This document shows, one piece after another, positions 17,950-26,130 of a stretch of DNA of 64,000 nucleotides. The DNA lies in contig JAHBUP010000001.1 of NCBI GenBank assembly GCA_019638015.1, positions 248,001 to 312,000 on the forward strand, read 5' to 3'. Source of the stretch: Melioribacteraceae bacterium. GTDB lineage: Bacteria > Bacteroidota > Ignavibacteria > Ignavibacteriales > Melioribacteraceae. A model generated the notes under the pieces. It was not told the DNA's origin, did no database searches, and saw nothing but the letters and a program-made list of their open reading frames with translations. A program made the translations under genes and the position numbers. Position 1 is the stretch's first letter; each line of letters starts with the position of its first letter.

Positions 17950-18884
17950 GATACTTTTCGGTATAATGATAAATAAATATCTTCCAAGCATTCATCTCTA
18001 ATATCAACACCAGCTATTTTGTATGACAGCTTGGATTCTCCGGAAAATAATGTTCTAATCAATTCGGGTTTTTCGGAAGAGGGCACTCTATAAGTAATCC
18101 TATTATTAATTGTAGTATGATCAACCTTACTGTTGAATTGAGATAATATATTTTGATTGGGTATTTCAGAAAATTCAATGGTTACTTTTGAAAATCTATG
18201 TTTGAGCATCAAGTCACTGATGCTTGAGCATAAAAGCATTTCTCCATTCTTTATTATTCCTATATGATCACTCAAAAATTCTGCTTCATTTAGATTTTGG
18301 GTTGATAGAAGTATAGTCTTTCCTTCATTTTTCATCTGTTTAATTATATCCCTAACTAAAATTGCCGAAAGGGGATCTAAGCCGGTTGAGGGTTCGTCAA
18401 GGAAAACCACCTTGGGATCTGGCAAAAAAGCTCGACAAAGACTAAGTCTTCTTTTCATTCCGGTTGAATAGTTCATGAACATTTTATCTTTGTCCTCAGT
18501 CAAATTGAATTTTTCCAATAAATTAATTACTCGTGAACTGATAATGCCTTTATCCAAACCGAATAACTTTCCATAAAATTCTAAATTTTGAAAGCCAGTC
18601 AATCGATAATAGAAAGAACGCTCGTCGCATAAAGATAACCCAATGTTTGATTTTACTTGTTTGGCCTGTGAGGTGATAGAGAAACCATTGATAAAAGCAT
18701 CACCTTTGGAAGGCTTTAGAAGAGTAGATAACATTTTTAATGTTGTTGTTTTTCCGGCTCCATTTTCTCCCAACAAGCAAAATATTGTCCCACGATCAAC
18801 TTTAAATGATAAGTTTTTAACAGCACAAAACTGTTCTTTTCTTTTATTAAACTCCTTCGATAAATTATCGGCGACAACCATCAC
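17946..18884 (-). CDS. ABC transporter ATP-binding protein, NatA-like
   Basis: 312 residues. Walker A is GENGAGKTTTLK, the signature is YSTGMKRRLSLC (a TG in place of the usual GG), Walker B is VVFLDEPSTGLDP, and the switch region follows (LLSTQNLNEAE). A C-terminal extension of about 80 residues is common in drug- or sodium-export ATPases. It drives the permease at 17149, to which it is coupled by an ATGA overlap. It is the second of two ATPases in the cluster, and the two are not close duplicates. Confidence 0.93.
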   Translation of the reverse strand: MMVVADNLSKEFNKRKEQFCAVKNLSFKVDRGTIFCLLGENGAGKTTTLKMLSTLLKPSKGDAFINGFSITSQAKQVKSNIGLSLCDERSFYYRLTGFQNLEFYGKLFGLDKGIISSRVINLLEKFNLTEDKDKMFMNYSTGMKRRLSLCRAFLPDPKVVFLDEPSTGLDPLSAILVRDIIKQMKNEGKTILLSTQNLNEAEFLSDHIGIIKNGEMLLCSSISDLMLKHRFSKVTIEFSEIPNQNILSQFNSKVDHTTINNRITYRVPSSEKPELIRTLFSGESKLSYKIAGVDIRDECLEDIYLSLYRKVS

Positions 18885-18916
18885 TCCCCATCCGCAAAAA
18901 TGTTAGATTTTCTAAA

Positions 18917-20353
18917 TCATATGTGAAGAAGGCTTTCAACCTTACTCACGTTCAGCTGACGGTAATTAATTATAAATAGTGTTGTGATAAAGAATAAAAG
19001 TGTAATCCATAATATTAAGTCAATATTGTTATTGCTAGCTACAATTGGAGAAGCAAGATTAATAGAACGAAGAATAAAATTAGAGTTCATAAAAATTTGT
19101 ACATCTTCACGTAGAAAAAGATAGTAAGCTGCGATAATTATAAAATTCGAATAGTGGGTTAATAGAGGTGTTGTTATAAATAACAACTTGACCATGCTAT
19201 GAAAGACATTTAAGAATAATAAATACAATAATAACTCATTGGTTATTATTGGTGTTATCAGGTTCAAAGAAAAAGTAACTAAAAGAATCAAGATAAGCTG
19301 AGGCAATAATAGTAGAAATAACCTATTAAAAATTATGTGTGCATAGGGTGTATGCTTGCATGATAACAGAAAAACCATTTTAGGATTTATATCCAACTGA
19401 AGAATGTTACTTTGGTATATCCCGAACAAAAATGGAACAAAAAAACCCATAAAAATCTTGAACATCGGAATCACGTTTATACTAGAATTAAATAGAAGAG
19501 GCGCCAGTAAACCAAATCCCATTACAGAAAAAGCCATAATAATCTTTTGATCTTGATAACCCATCATTATTGAATGATATGCAGAAAGCTGAAATTTTAG
19601 TTTTGAATAGAATATTTGAAGAATTCCTCTTGAGTATGTTTCGAACGAGTATCTTTCGAACAAGTTGTTGGAGAGCTTAAATAAATAGATAAGGGCTAAA
19701 ACCAATAATAATATTAATATTGCAACGAAGCCTATTATTTCGATAAACTGGGGAGCGTTCAACCACAGATTAGTAATCATGGAAATATCGAATACAGCTC
19801 CTCCCGATTTACTGCTCATAAGAAACGAAGAAGCATACAAAATTAGAATTGTAATAAAGGAACTAAACACGTTTCGCAATTTCAAAAAAAAGATAATCGA
19901 AAGTGTTATCCAAAGGAGAATGTAATTTAGCAGACTGTTTGCATATTCCAAGATATAAGCTTCGAAATTAATTGTGTGGGGAGAGTAAAACAGCTGTTGG
20001 ATTAAACTAATTAAATATGCGGGTAAAACATAAAATAAATTAAACACAAGAAAATATGATATCAATAATGAAATGATAATTTGATGTTCGGTTAAATGAA
20101 CAGCGATTATAAGTATTTTGCGATTAATCAAATAAACATATAAGTGACTTAAAATTGACAAAACAAATATGCAGAATCCAATCGAGTACAAAAAAGCATT
20201 ATAATTACTTAATAGTTTTAATGAACTGTATAAAGCATAGTAATCAAAAGGGGGCATTGAGAAGATCCATGCAAAACTAAATAAGAAGGAAATTCCTATA
20301 ATATGACTCGTTGAATAAAACTCCTTAACTGTATTTTTAATTAAAGAAAGCAT
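18917..20353 (-). CDS. Large polytopic membrane protein, probable ABC permease
   Basis: 478 residues with about twelve hydrophobic segments and no recognised catalytic motif. Its stop is 32 bases upstream of the NatA-like ATPase start, and its start is 3 bases after the stop of the ATPase at 20357, so it is very likely that ATPase's membrane partner. The arrangement resembles single-chain ABC-2 permeases with doubled halves. I do not recognise a named family. It may move the matured peptide or its lipid partner across the inner membrane. Confidence 0.6.
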   Translation of the reverse strand: MLSLIKNTVKEFYSTSHIIGISFLFSFAWIFSMPPFDYYALYSSLKLLSNYNAFLYSIGFCIFVLSILSHLYVYLINRKILIIAVHLTEHQIIISLLISYFLVFNLFYVLPAYLISLIQQLFYSPHTINFEAYILEYANSLLNYILLWITLSIIFFLKLRNVFSSFITILILYASSFLMSSKSGGAVFDISMITNLWLNAPQFIEIIGFVAILILLLVLALIYLFKLSNNLFERYSFETYSRGILQIFYSKLKFQLSAYHSIMMGYQDQKIIMAFSVMGFGLLAPLLFNSSINVIPMFKIFMGFFVPFLFGIYQSNILQLDINPKMVFLLSCKHTPYAHIIFNRLFLLLLPQLILILLVTFSLNLITPIITNELLLYLLFLNVFHSMVKLLFITTPLLTHYSNFIIIAAYYLFLREDVQIFMNSNFILRSINLASPIVASNNNIDLILWITLLFFITTLFIINYRQLNVSKVESLLHI

Positions 20354-20356
20354 ATA

Positions 20357-21235
20357 TCAGAGTGAGATATAATAATTTATCAAACATTGAAAAGCTTCAC
20401 GCAAAGTTGGCCTTACAATTGTCCCTCCAAGAGAGTCACTTCGACTTGAATCATATCTTAGGATTATAGATGAGTTATTGTTAATGACATTTACTACGGA
20501 CACATTATGATTCTTTATTTCAGAAAACCTTTTTGAGTCAATATGAACTTCTTTGATGATACCCAGATAGTTACTTATTAAATTTTCAGTTGCGTCGTAA
20601 AAAACAATTTTAGAGTTGTCCATTACAATTATTTTTGAACAAAGATCGCGTAATTCCTCAAATACATGCCCCACATAAAGAACAATATTCTCAGCACTAT
20701 TCATTAGAAGATATCTGGATAATTTCATGCGTCCTTCAATATCTAAGTTGTTTGTCGGTTCGTCGAGTAATAAAATAGAAGGATTGTGAATGATTGCCTG
20801 TGAAATTGCTATTCGTTGTCTAATGCCGCCCGATAAATGGCCAATAGGTTTAGCTGCATAACCTTCAAGTCCAAATACTTCGATAACCTCGTTTATTCTT
20901 AGGCTCCGTTCAGATTTCTGCTTCCATTTAGAAAGCAATAATATATAGTCCAAGAATTCAACAAGTGTCATTCGTTCATAAAAAGGAGGGTCTTGAGGAA
21001 GATAGCCAATGACTTTTTTCCACGAAATTGAAAGTAAATCAACTTTTTCACGATTTAATAAAACTTCACCGCTATCTGGTGCTACCAGTCCGGACAAAAC
21101 CTTTAGTAACGTTGATTTCCCCGATCCGTTTAATCCTATAATTGCCGTAATCCCAGGCTCAATAGAGATATTTAAATTACCTAATACTTGATTGCTTCCG
21201 TAACTTTTCGAAACATTTAGTAATTCTACATTCAT
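20357..21235 (-). CDS. ABC transporter ATP-binding protein (first in cluster)
   Basis: 292 residues. Walker A is GLNGSGKSTLLK, the signature is LSGGIRQRIAI, Walker B is ILLLDEPTNNLD, with a switch histidine in YVGHVFEEL. The Q-loop reads YLPQDPPFYERMT. A C-terminal region of about 90 residues has a threonine-rich end. It pairs by position with the 478-residue membrane protein (3-base gap). It lacks any fused peptidase (C39) domain, so a separate protease would be needed if a leader is cut. Confidence 0.92.
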   Translation of the reverse strand: MNVELLNVSKSYGSNQVLGNLNISIEPGITAIIGLNGSGKSTLLKVLSGLVAPDSGEVLLNREKVDLLSISWKKVIGYLPQDPPFYERMTLVEFLDYILLLSKWKQKSERSLRINEVIEVFGLEGYAAKPIGHLSGGIRQRIAISQAIIHNPSILLLDEPTNNLDIEGRMKLSRYLLMNSAENIVLYVGHVFEELRDLCSKIIVMDNSKIVFYDATENLISNYLGIIKEVHIDSKRFSEIKNHNVSVVNVINNNSSIILRYDSSRSDSLGGTIVRPTLREAFQCLINYYISL

Positions 21236-21248
21236 AGGAGAATCATAA

Positions 21249-22160
21249 TTAGTTAAAAAAGTTTGATTCCTTGATTTTTGCTAACATACCTTTAATATGA
21301 GAAGTAAATATTTCAAAGTTCAGTTCCTCTGAAATATTAATGCTCTTGTTTAAATGTGATTCTATTGTTGAGTATAAATTATTCTTGAAATTATCTTGAC
21401 TGATAAGAGCGTAAACATCCTCAATTGCCGCATTTTTTGTGTTGATGGCATTCAGACATGCACACAAAAGATATGATTTATCAGGTTTTACAAAGTCCTT
21501 TTTTATATCAATTAAATCATCACACAGTTGTTTGGCAATGTGATATTTCGTCAACATTATTTCCGATTTATGAATTAATGGTTGTTTGTTTGTAAGATAG
21601 CAGAAGCAAACAAATGTAATGTTTAATGGCAGAAGTTTGATGCCGAGATAATGGAGATTATCATTTTCAAATATAGATTCAATTCCTATTTCTTTTTCTT
21701 TTTTCTCCCACTTTAATGATTTATAATACTCACCTTCATAATGATTAATATAGTTTAAGATTTGCGGACCTGTAAACTCAACTAGTTGAGTAATTGCTTC
21801 GTTTTTTAGAAAATGAGTATCTATAAATTTGAATATCATTTCCCTATAGCAATTTTGTGGTAAATGGTACTCATCCACAATGTTATCTTCTGCCATAATA
21901 AAATAAAGATACATAACATTAATCAAAGCCAATTTTCTTATTCTATTAATTTCGGAGGGGGAGATATAACAGTAGTTATAGGGAAAAGTAAGAAGCCAGT
22001 TATTCAGATTGAATGTTGAGTCTTTATTCTGGTCTAGTGCTATTTCATATTTATTTATTTTTTCATAAAAAGCAACTCTAAGGAGCTGAAGTTCTTCATG
22101 TAAATTAATCTGGAGGCACTCCACATCGTCTAAAAACGCAACTTTTCTATTTAAACTCAT
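21249..22160 (-). CDS. Class I isoprenoid-synthase-like helical protein
   Basis: 303 residues, nearly all helical. Two acidic motifs suggest the class I terpenoid-synthase fold: D92-NIV-D96-E in EDNIVDEYHLP, and D214-D215-LI-D218-IKK-D222 in a KQLCDDLIDIKKD stretch. They resemble the paired aspartate motifs of squalene/phytoene and polyprenyl synthases that bind magnesium-diphosphate. The remaining sequence does not match a named synthase by eye, so the reaction is unknown. It overlaps the 3' end of the propeller gene by 14 bases and lies 13 bases before the ATPase, so it belongs to the cluster. It might prenylate the peptide, make a carrier lipid, or be a non-catalytic relative. Confidence 0.55.
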   Translation of the reverse strand: MSLNRKVAFLDDVECLQINLHEELQLLRVAFYEKINKYEIALDQNKDSTFNLNNWLLTFPYNYCYISPSEINRIRKLALINVMYLYFIMAEDNIVDEYHLPQNCYREMIFKFIDTHFLKNEAITQLVEFTGPQILNYINHYEGEYYKSLKWEKKEKEIGIESIFENDNLHYLGIKLLPLNITFVCFCYLTNKQPLIHKSEIMLTKYHIAKQLCDDLIDIKKDFVKPDKSYLLCACLNAINTKNAAIEDVYALISQDNFKNNLYSTIESHLNKSINISEELNFEIFTSHIKGMLAKIKESNFFN

Positions 22161-23328
22161 AAAAAGAAATTTTGGTATTCTTTGTCCGAACGATCAATTG
22201 TTCGGTTCCCTTATTAAAAAAGTCGGTGAATGTTACAACTGATTGACAATTCTTTTTTTGCTGTTTAACCGTGTTATTAAATTTAATTTCACCAGATTTG
22301 ATATCTAGAATAATAACATTAGCATCATAGTCGGTAATTGTAATTACCTCAGGCGTGTTATCTTTGTTAATATTATGAAGAGTGAGAGGAAGTTGGATTT
22401 CATTCCCTGTGTTGGTTTTCCATAGAATATTAAAGGTTTTCCCATCTATACCATAGATATTAAAATCAACCGAGCCCCCAATTATATCATCAACCCCATC
22501 ATTATTAAAGTCGTAGAACCTCAAATAACCTATCATTCCGGCATTATTGTCGTTACCCCCAATTTTCTTCTTTTGCATTAAGATAGTCCCAGTATTAGAA
22601 TCAATTTTATATAAATTACCTCCCCGAGTGATCACTATAATTTCATTACTTTTTTTCGTTCCATAAATTTTGGATAAATCATCTTTCCCTTCTCCCAGTT
22701 TAATTCCTAAATAGTAATAGCTAGTAATTCCAAAATCCATTTCCCATATTACTTTATTAAGTTTTAAGGAATAGCACACTAATAGATTTTCATCACTTTG
22801 AATAAATACTTTGTCATCAACTATTCTATGTGTAGGATATTTAATGCTCACCTTTCTCTTATAATTCAAAATATTTTTCTGAGATTTGAGATCAATAATT
22901 TCTATCCGATCTCTGTAATTCAATGTTAATGTGAATTGTTCATCAGTTTTGTCTATCCATGGCCTATCGAGATTTTCGTAATCAATATGAAAATTCCCTA
23001 TTTGCCGCAAAATATTTGGTGCGGAAAACTCATACAATCTATTTTTTTTTAGAAAGTAGATGTTATTGAGCGTATCTTGTAAGTCATCGTAAGTATAATC
23101 AATCTCTTTTTCCGAAAATATTATTTTTTTATTCTTATCATATATTAAAAGAGTAATTTTAGGTTTTATGTATGTAAATAGAGCAAGATACTTAGTTCCA
23201 TCCTTCTGTAAGATTATATTATTCGGATAGATAAAATTATCCGATTCAATTGATTCAACTTCTTTCCACTGAGCTTGAAAAAAAGTAGTTACACATAGAA
23301 ATAATAGATAGAAAACTGACTTCTTCAT
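22147..23328 (-). CDS. Secreted beta-propeller-like protein (PQQ/FG-GAP-type repeats)
   Basis: 393 residues with an N-terminal signal peptide (MKKSVFYLLFLCVTTFFQAQ). Repeated strands carry W/I-x-GxGxI-like and D-x-N-x-DG-x-DDI patterns (DFNNDGVDDIIGG, NINKDNTPEVITI), with KIDSNTGTI and GIDGKTFNILW units as in PQQ-binding or VCBS/FG-GAP propellers. No enzyme motif is certain. AGGAGG lies before the ATG, 57 bases after the precursor stop. It is exported to the periplasm or surface, where it could bind the matured peptide. The gene order maturase-peptide-propeller resembles that of quinohemoprotein amine dehydrogenase. Confidence 0.7.
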   Translation of the reverse strand: MKKSVFYLLFLCVTTFFQAQWKEVESIESDNFIYPNNIILQKDGTKYLALFTYIKPKITLLIYDKNKKIIFSEKEIDYTYDDLQDTLNNIYFLKKNRLYEFSAPNILRQIGNFHIDYENLDRPWIDKTDEQFTLTLNYRDRIEIIDLKSQKNILNYKRKVSIKYPTHRIVDDKVFIQSDENLLVCYSLKLNKVIWEMDFGITSYYYLGIKLGEGKDDLSKIYGTKKSNEIIVITRGGNLYKIDSNTGTILMQKKKIGGNDNNAGMIGYLRFYDFNNDGVDDIIGGSVDFNIYGIDGKTFNILWKTNTGNEIQLPLTLHNINKDNTPEVITITDYDANVIILDIKSGEIKFNNTVKQQKKNCQSVVTFTDFFNKGTEQLIVRTKNTKISFYEFK

Positions 23329-23346
23329 TGGATTCCTCCTGTTTTA

Positions 23347-23608
23347 AGCCCCATGCGATTTTGTCTTTATCTCTTTTTTGAATATTAACCGGTATAGTCC
23401 AGTCCACAAAGGTCTTCTGTTGCACAGCTAGTACAAAAATCAACATAATCACATTTATCAAGTTTACTACATCCCGGTTCCTCCTCGGTTGCGGAACACA
23501 TATTTGGTAAATCATTATTCAACAGTTCGAATTGATATTTTTTTGTATCCATTTTTCCCTCCCTAAAATAAAATACATTGTAAATATATATTTGTGTTGC
23601 ATGGGGCT
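23347..23608. repeat. 10-bp inverted repeats flanking the precursor gene
   Basis: AGCCCCATGC (23347-23356) and GCATGGGGCT (23599-23608) are perfect reverse complements on either side of the precursor gene. Near-matching TTAA extends both arms. They could pair in the mRNA around the small gene, or mark the ends of an inserted cassette. Confidence 0.5.
23385..23552 (-). CDS. Six-cysteine precursor peptide (55 residues)
   Basis: A 55-codon gene directly downstream of the radical SAM gene, with a strong Shine-Dalgarno (AGGGAGGG, 5 bases before the ATG). The peptide starts MDTKKYQFELLNNDLPNMC and holds six cysteines at 19, 28, 34, 40, 43 and 49 in an acidic core, ending GLDYTG. Four cysteines have an acidic residue at i+4 (C19/E23, C28/D32, C34/D38, C43/D47) and C49 has D52 at i+3; C40 has none. 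This C-x3-D/E spacing is the pattern of thioether ranthipeptides such as freyrasin. There is no signal peptide, no Gly-Gly leader site and no Trp. Maturation by the adjacent SPASM enzyme is inferred. Confidence 0.82.
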   Translation of the reverse strand: MDTKKYQFELLNNDLPNMCSATEEEPGCSKLDKCDYVDFCTSCATEDLCGLDYTG

Positions 23609-23614
23609 CTTAAG

Positions 23615-24985
23615 TTATGGTTGATAGATTTCCTTATTCCGCTTATTACGTTTAAATAAAAACTCCTTATCCTCACTCGTTAAACAGTTATAAACATAAA
23701 TTGCGCTTTCAATAGATTTTTTTATTAAACGGCATCCCTCTTCTGATGGGGTATTCTTTTCTGCATCAGTTGAACAATTATATTCATGCACACAACCCCC
23801 TCCGCAAAAATATTTTGCCCAGCAGGCACGGCAAATATTGTTATCTACTCCCATGTTTAAAATGGATTTATACTCAAGAGCTGTACCTTTCCTAACATTT
23901 CCAATTTTATAATTATCATCACCAACGAATCTGTGACATGGGTAAATATCACCATCTATAGAAATACCAACTATCCCTCTTCCAACTCCACAAAAGAAGT
24001 ATCGTTTTGATTTATTGTACAATCTAGTTATGTGAGGTATTAATCGTGTATCTGCCGGAAACTCTCTATTTTTTATAGCTAAGATTGTAATATCAACCAG
24101 GAAATCGAAGTAAGCTGATAACTTATTGTAATCGTCATTAGAAAGTTTAAATTGCTCTTGCTTAGGGGATTCAGAGGAGAAGATGGCTTCTGCCCAATTT
24201 ACTTTTTTAAATCCCAATTTACTGAGGTAAGCAACATGGGTTTGCAAATCAGCATTCTGTTTGGTAACCGTAATTCTTGCGGAAGTATTGGATTTTAATT
24301 TTCTACTGGTAATTAAATTGGTAATGTTATTTTCAATTAACTTATGTGATCCAACCGAGGATTTAAAAGGTCGATTTATTTGCTGGGATTTCAAATCGCC
24401 GTCGCAACTAACTACAATCGAAAAATTTTCTTGATTTAAATAATCAATGACTCGTTTATCTAAAAAACATCCATTTGTTGTAATAGTGAATAATGCTCTT
24501 TTATTAAATAGCGGGGCTTGTTCTTTTGCATAGGTAACAACTTTTTGAATTAGATTGAAATTTAATAGCGGTTCACCACCAAAGAAGGTTATAATTACAG
24601 TTTTTTTGTCCCCCGAAGATTTAATCAGCCAATCAACAGCTTTGTAAGCGGTATCTGCTTTCATCAATCCGCGACTGCCATACTCACCCTCATCACCATA
24701 GCAGTAGACACAGTTCAGGTTGCAGATCTGCGAAACATTTAAACAGATTTGATTTACAGTGCTTTTTGAGTAGGGGGTATTATTTGATGAAACATGACCA
24801 GAGGATTCTGATGAAATTCCCATTTCTTTTAAAATCAGCAGTAAATTCTGATTGGGGATGGTTTCGTTTTTTCTCCATTCATGAATGTCTTTGTAGAGTT
24901 CTTTGTCTATTTTATAAAGATTCAAAGTTTCGGTTTGCAGCAAGAAATAGAAATCTCGGTATTCAAAAAAATGGTAATTATCCAT
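23615..24985 (-). CDS. Radical SAM/SPASM peptide maturase
   Basis: 456 residues from the ATG at 24985 (GGAG upstream; a TTG at 25006 is less likely). The radical SAM cluster is C88-x3-C92-x2-C95 (CNLNCVYC), with GGEP at 136-139. The SPASM domain is complete: C332, G345-x4-C350, then C385-x2-C388-x5-C394-x3-C398, C404 and C418, enough for two auxiliary 4Fe-4S clusters. The first 75 residues look like a small beta-rich peptide-recognition (RRE-like) domain. SPASM enzymes of this build cross-link cysteines or aromatic residues in RiPP precursors. The six-cysteine peptide just downstream is the obvious substrate. It is 40 bases after the regulator gene. Confidence 0.92.
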   Translation of the reverse strand: MDNYHFFEYRDFYFLLQTETLNLYKIDKELYKDIHEWRKNETIPNQNLLLILKEMGISSESSGHVSSNNTPYSKSTVNQICLNVSQICNLNCVYCYGDEGEYGSRGLMKADTAYKAVDWLIKSSGDKKTVIITFFGGEPLLNFNLIQKVVTYAKEQAPLFNKRALFTITTNGCFLDKRVIDYLNQENFSIVVSCDGDLKSQQINRPFKSSVGSHKLIENNITNLITSRKLKSNTSARITVTKQNADLQTHVAYLSKLGFKKVNWAEAIFSSESPKQEQFKLSNDDYNKLSAYFDFLVDITILAIKNREFPADTRLIPHITRLYNKSKRYFFCGVGRGIVGISIDGDIYPCHRFVGDDNYKIGNVRKGTALEYKSILNMGVDNNICRACWAKYFCGGGCVHEYNCSTDAEKNTPSEEGCRLIKKSIESAIYVYNCLTSEDKEFLFKRNKRNKEIYQP

Positions 24986-25045
24986 AGCTCCACTTTTTTT
25001 GAACAAATATTGTATATAAAATTGTTTTTTGAATCAGTACTTATA

Positions 25046-25942
25046 CTAGTTTTTATAGAAATATTTTGTTTTGAGAGGAAATATTTGAGTGGAATTGACC
25101 GGTTTTTCTATCTCTTTTAATGCAGCACTGTTTTCTGATGAGTATTTTATCAATTGTTGAGTGGTTGAAAACCCTAATTTTGACCTTAAGTTATTGGAGT
25201 GAAAATATATAGTTCTAGGAGAAACAAATAATTTTTCGGCGATTTGCTTGCTTCGTAGTCCCTCACCAAATAGATATAATACTTTTTTTTCCATTGGAGT
25301 CAAATTACTAAATGTGTCTTCATTAATTTTATGATTTATTGTTGTGGCATTTGTTTGGGGGATGTCGAACAATCCGATATTCAGCAGCCAACTAGTTCTT
25401 AATTTTGTATTCGGTCCAAGGATTATTAATAGCAATGATAGGATTGATGAGGAAAATAAAAAGAGAGTAAATTGATCTCTCAGAAAATCAGCTTGAATAT
25501 AGTAAAGCATTACCTTCGCATTATCTTTAATAGTAATCAAAATTAGAATTAGAAGAAAAAAGCTTAATGAGGAAGCGGTTTGTAATTCTTCTTTAATTTC
25601 TTCAACAAAAAAATAAATTATGTAAAAAGATGCCATGAGAGTTATTACAGAAGGTAATAATTTGGGGAAATAGAAATATGGTAATAGTAAAATAGAGGAG
25701 AGCATTCCCCAATAAATATTTTTTCTGTCTTTATAAGGTAAAACTAAAAGTAATAGAGAAATCGACATCGGCATGAAATAGTAAGTTGGAATTTTAAACA
25801 AATAGTAAAGGATAATGAATGCTGGATCAAGAAGTGCCAGACACACAAAATAGTAGAGGAATTTTGTGTGTCTGAATATAAAAACAGGAATAATATTAAT
25901 TAATATGTTGAATGCTATCAGTAACAACCAAATATCTGCCAT
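25046..25942 (-). CDS. Membrane-embedded LuxR-type transcriptional regulator
   Basis: About 298 residues: six or seven membrane helices (roughly 1-190), then a C-terminal LuxR/GerE HTH (NLTPMEKKVLYLFGEGLRSKQIAEKLFVSPRTIYFHSNNLRSKLG). The ATG at 25942 is preferred over a GTG 9 bases upstream. It is first in the minus-strand cluster and probably controls it by sensing a signal in or at the membrane, such as the peptide product. No receiver or autoinducer domain is present. Membrane-bound LuxR proteins of this layout occur in Bacteroidota, but their signals are mostly unknown. Confidence 0.85.
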   Translation of the reverse strand: MADIWLLLIAFNILINIIPVFIFRHTKFLYYFVCLALLDPAFIILYYLFKIPTYYFMPMSISLLLLVLPYKDRKNIYWGMLSSILLLPYFYFPKLLPSVITLMASFYIIYFFVEEIKEELQTASSLSFFLLILILITIKDNAKVMLYYIQADFLRDQFTLFLFSSSILSLLLIILGPNTKLRTSWLLNIGLFDIPQTNATTINHKINEDTFSNLTPMEKKVLYLFGEGLRSKQIAEKLFVSPRTIYFHSNNLRSKLGFSTTQQLIKYSSENSAALKEIEKPVNSTQIFPLKTKYFYKN

Positions 25943-26130
25943 CTGCCACACCCCATAAAACTAAGTGGTTATAATTGGCATCCCCCCGCATTAAATCTTA
26001 TTGAGGATGAATTTCGATTAAACTTAAAAAAACTGATTTAAAATATCAACATTATTAATGAATTATCTTTTCTCCTATAAAACTTTCTATCAGCTCGGAT
26101 TTTTATCTGCGGAGATTCTTGTTAGTTGAG

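Noticed and set aside
23255..23515. An 86-residue minus-strand frame overlapping the precursor and the propeller start
   Set aside because: It is in another frame of the six-Cys gene, has no Shine-Dalgarno as good as AGGGAGGG and overlaps the next gene; its composition looks like a shadow.
22147..25006. True quinohemoprotein amine dehydrogenase operon
   Set aside because: The peptide has no Trp for the CTQ cofactor, and the dihaem alpha subunit and the subtilisin-like protease are missing from the cluster.
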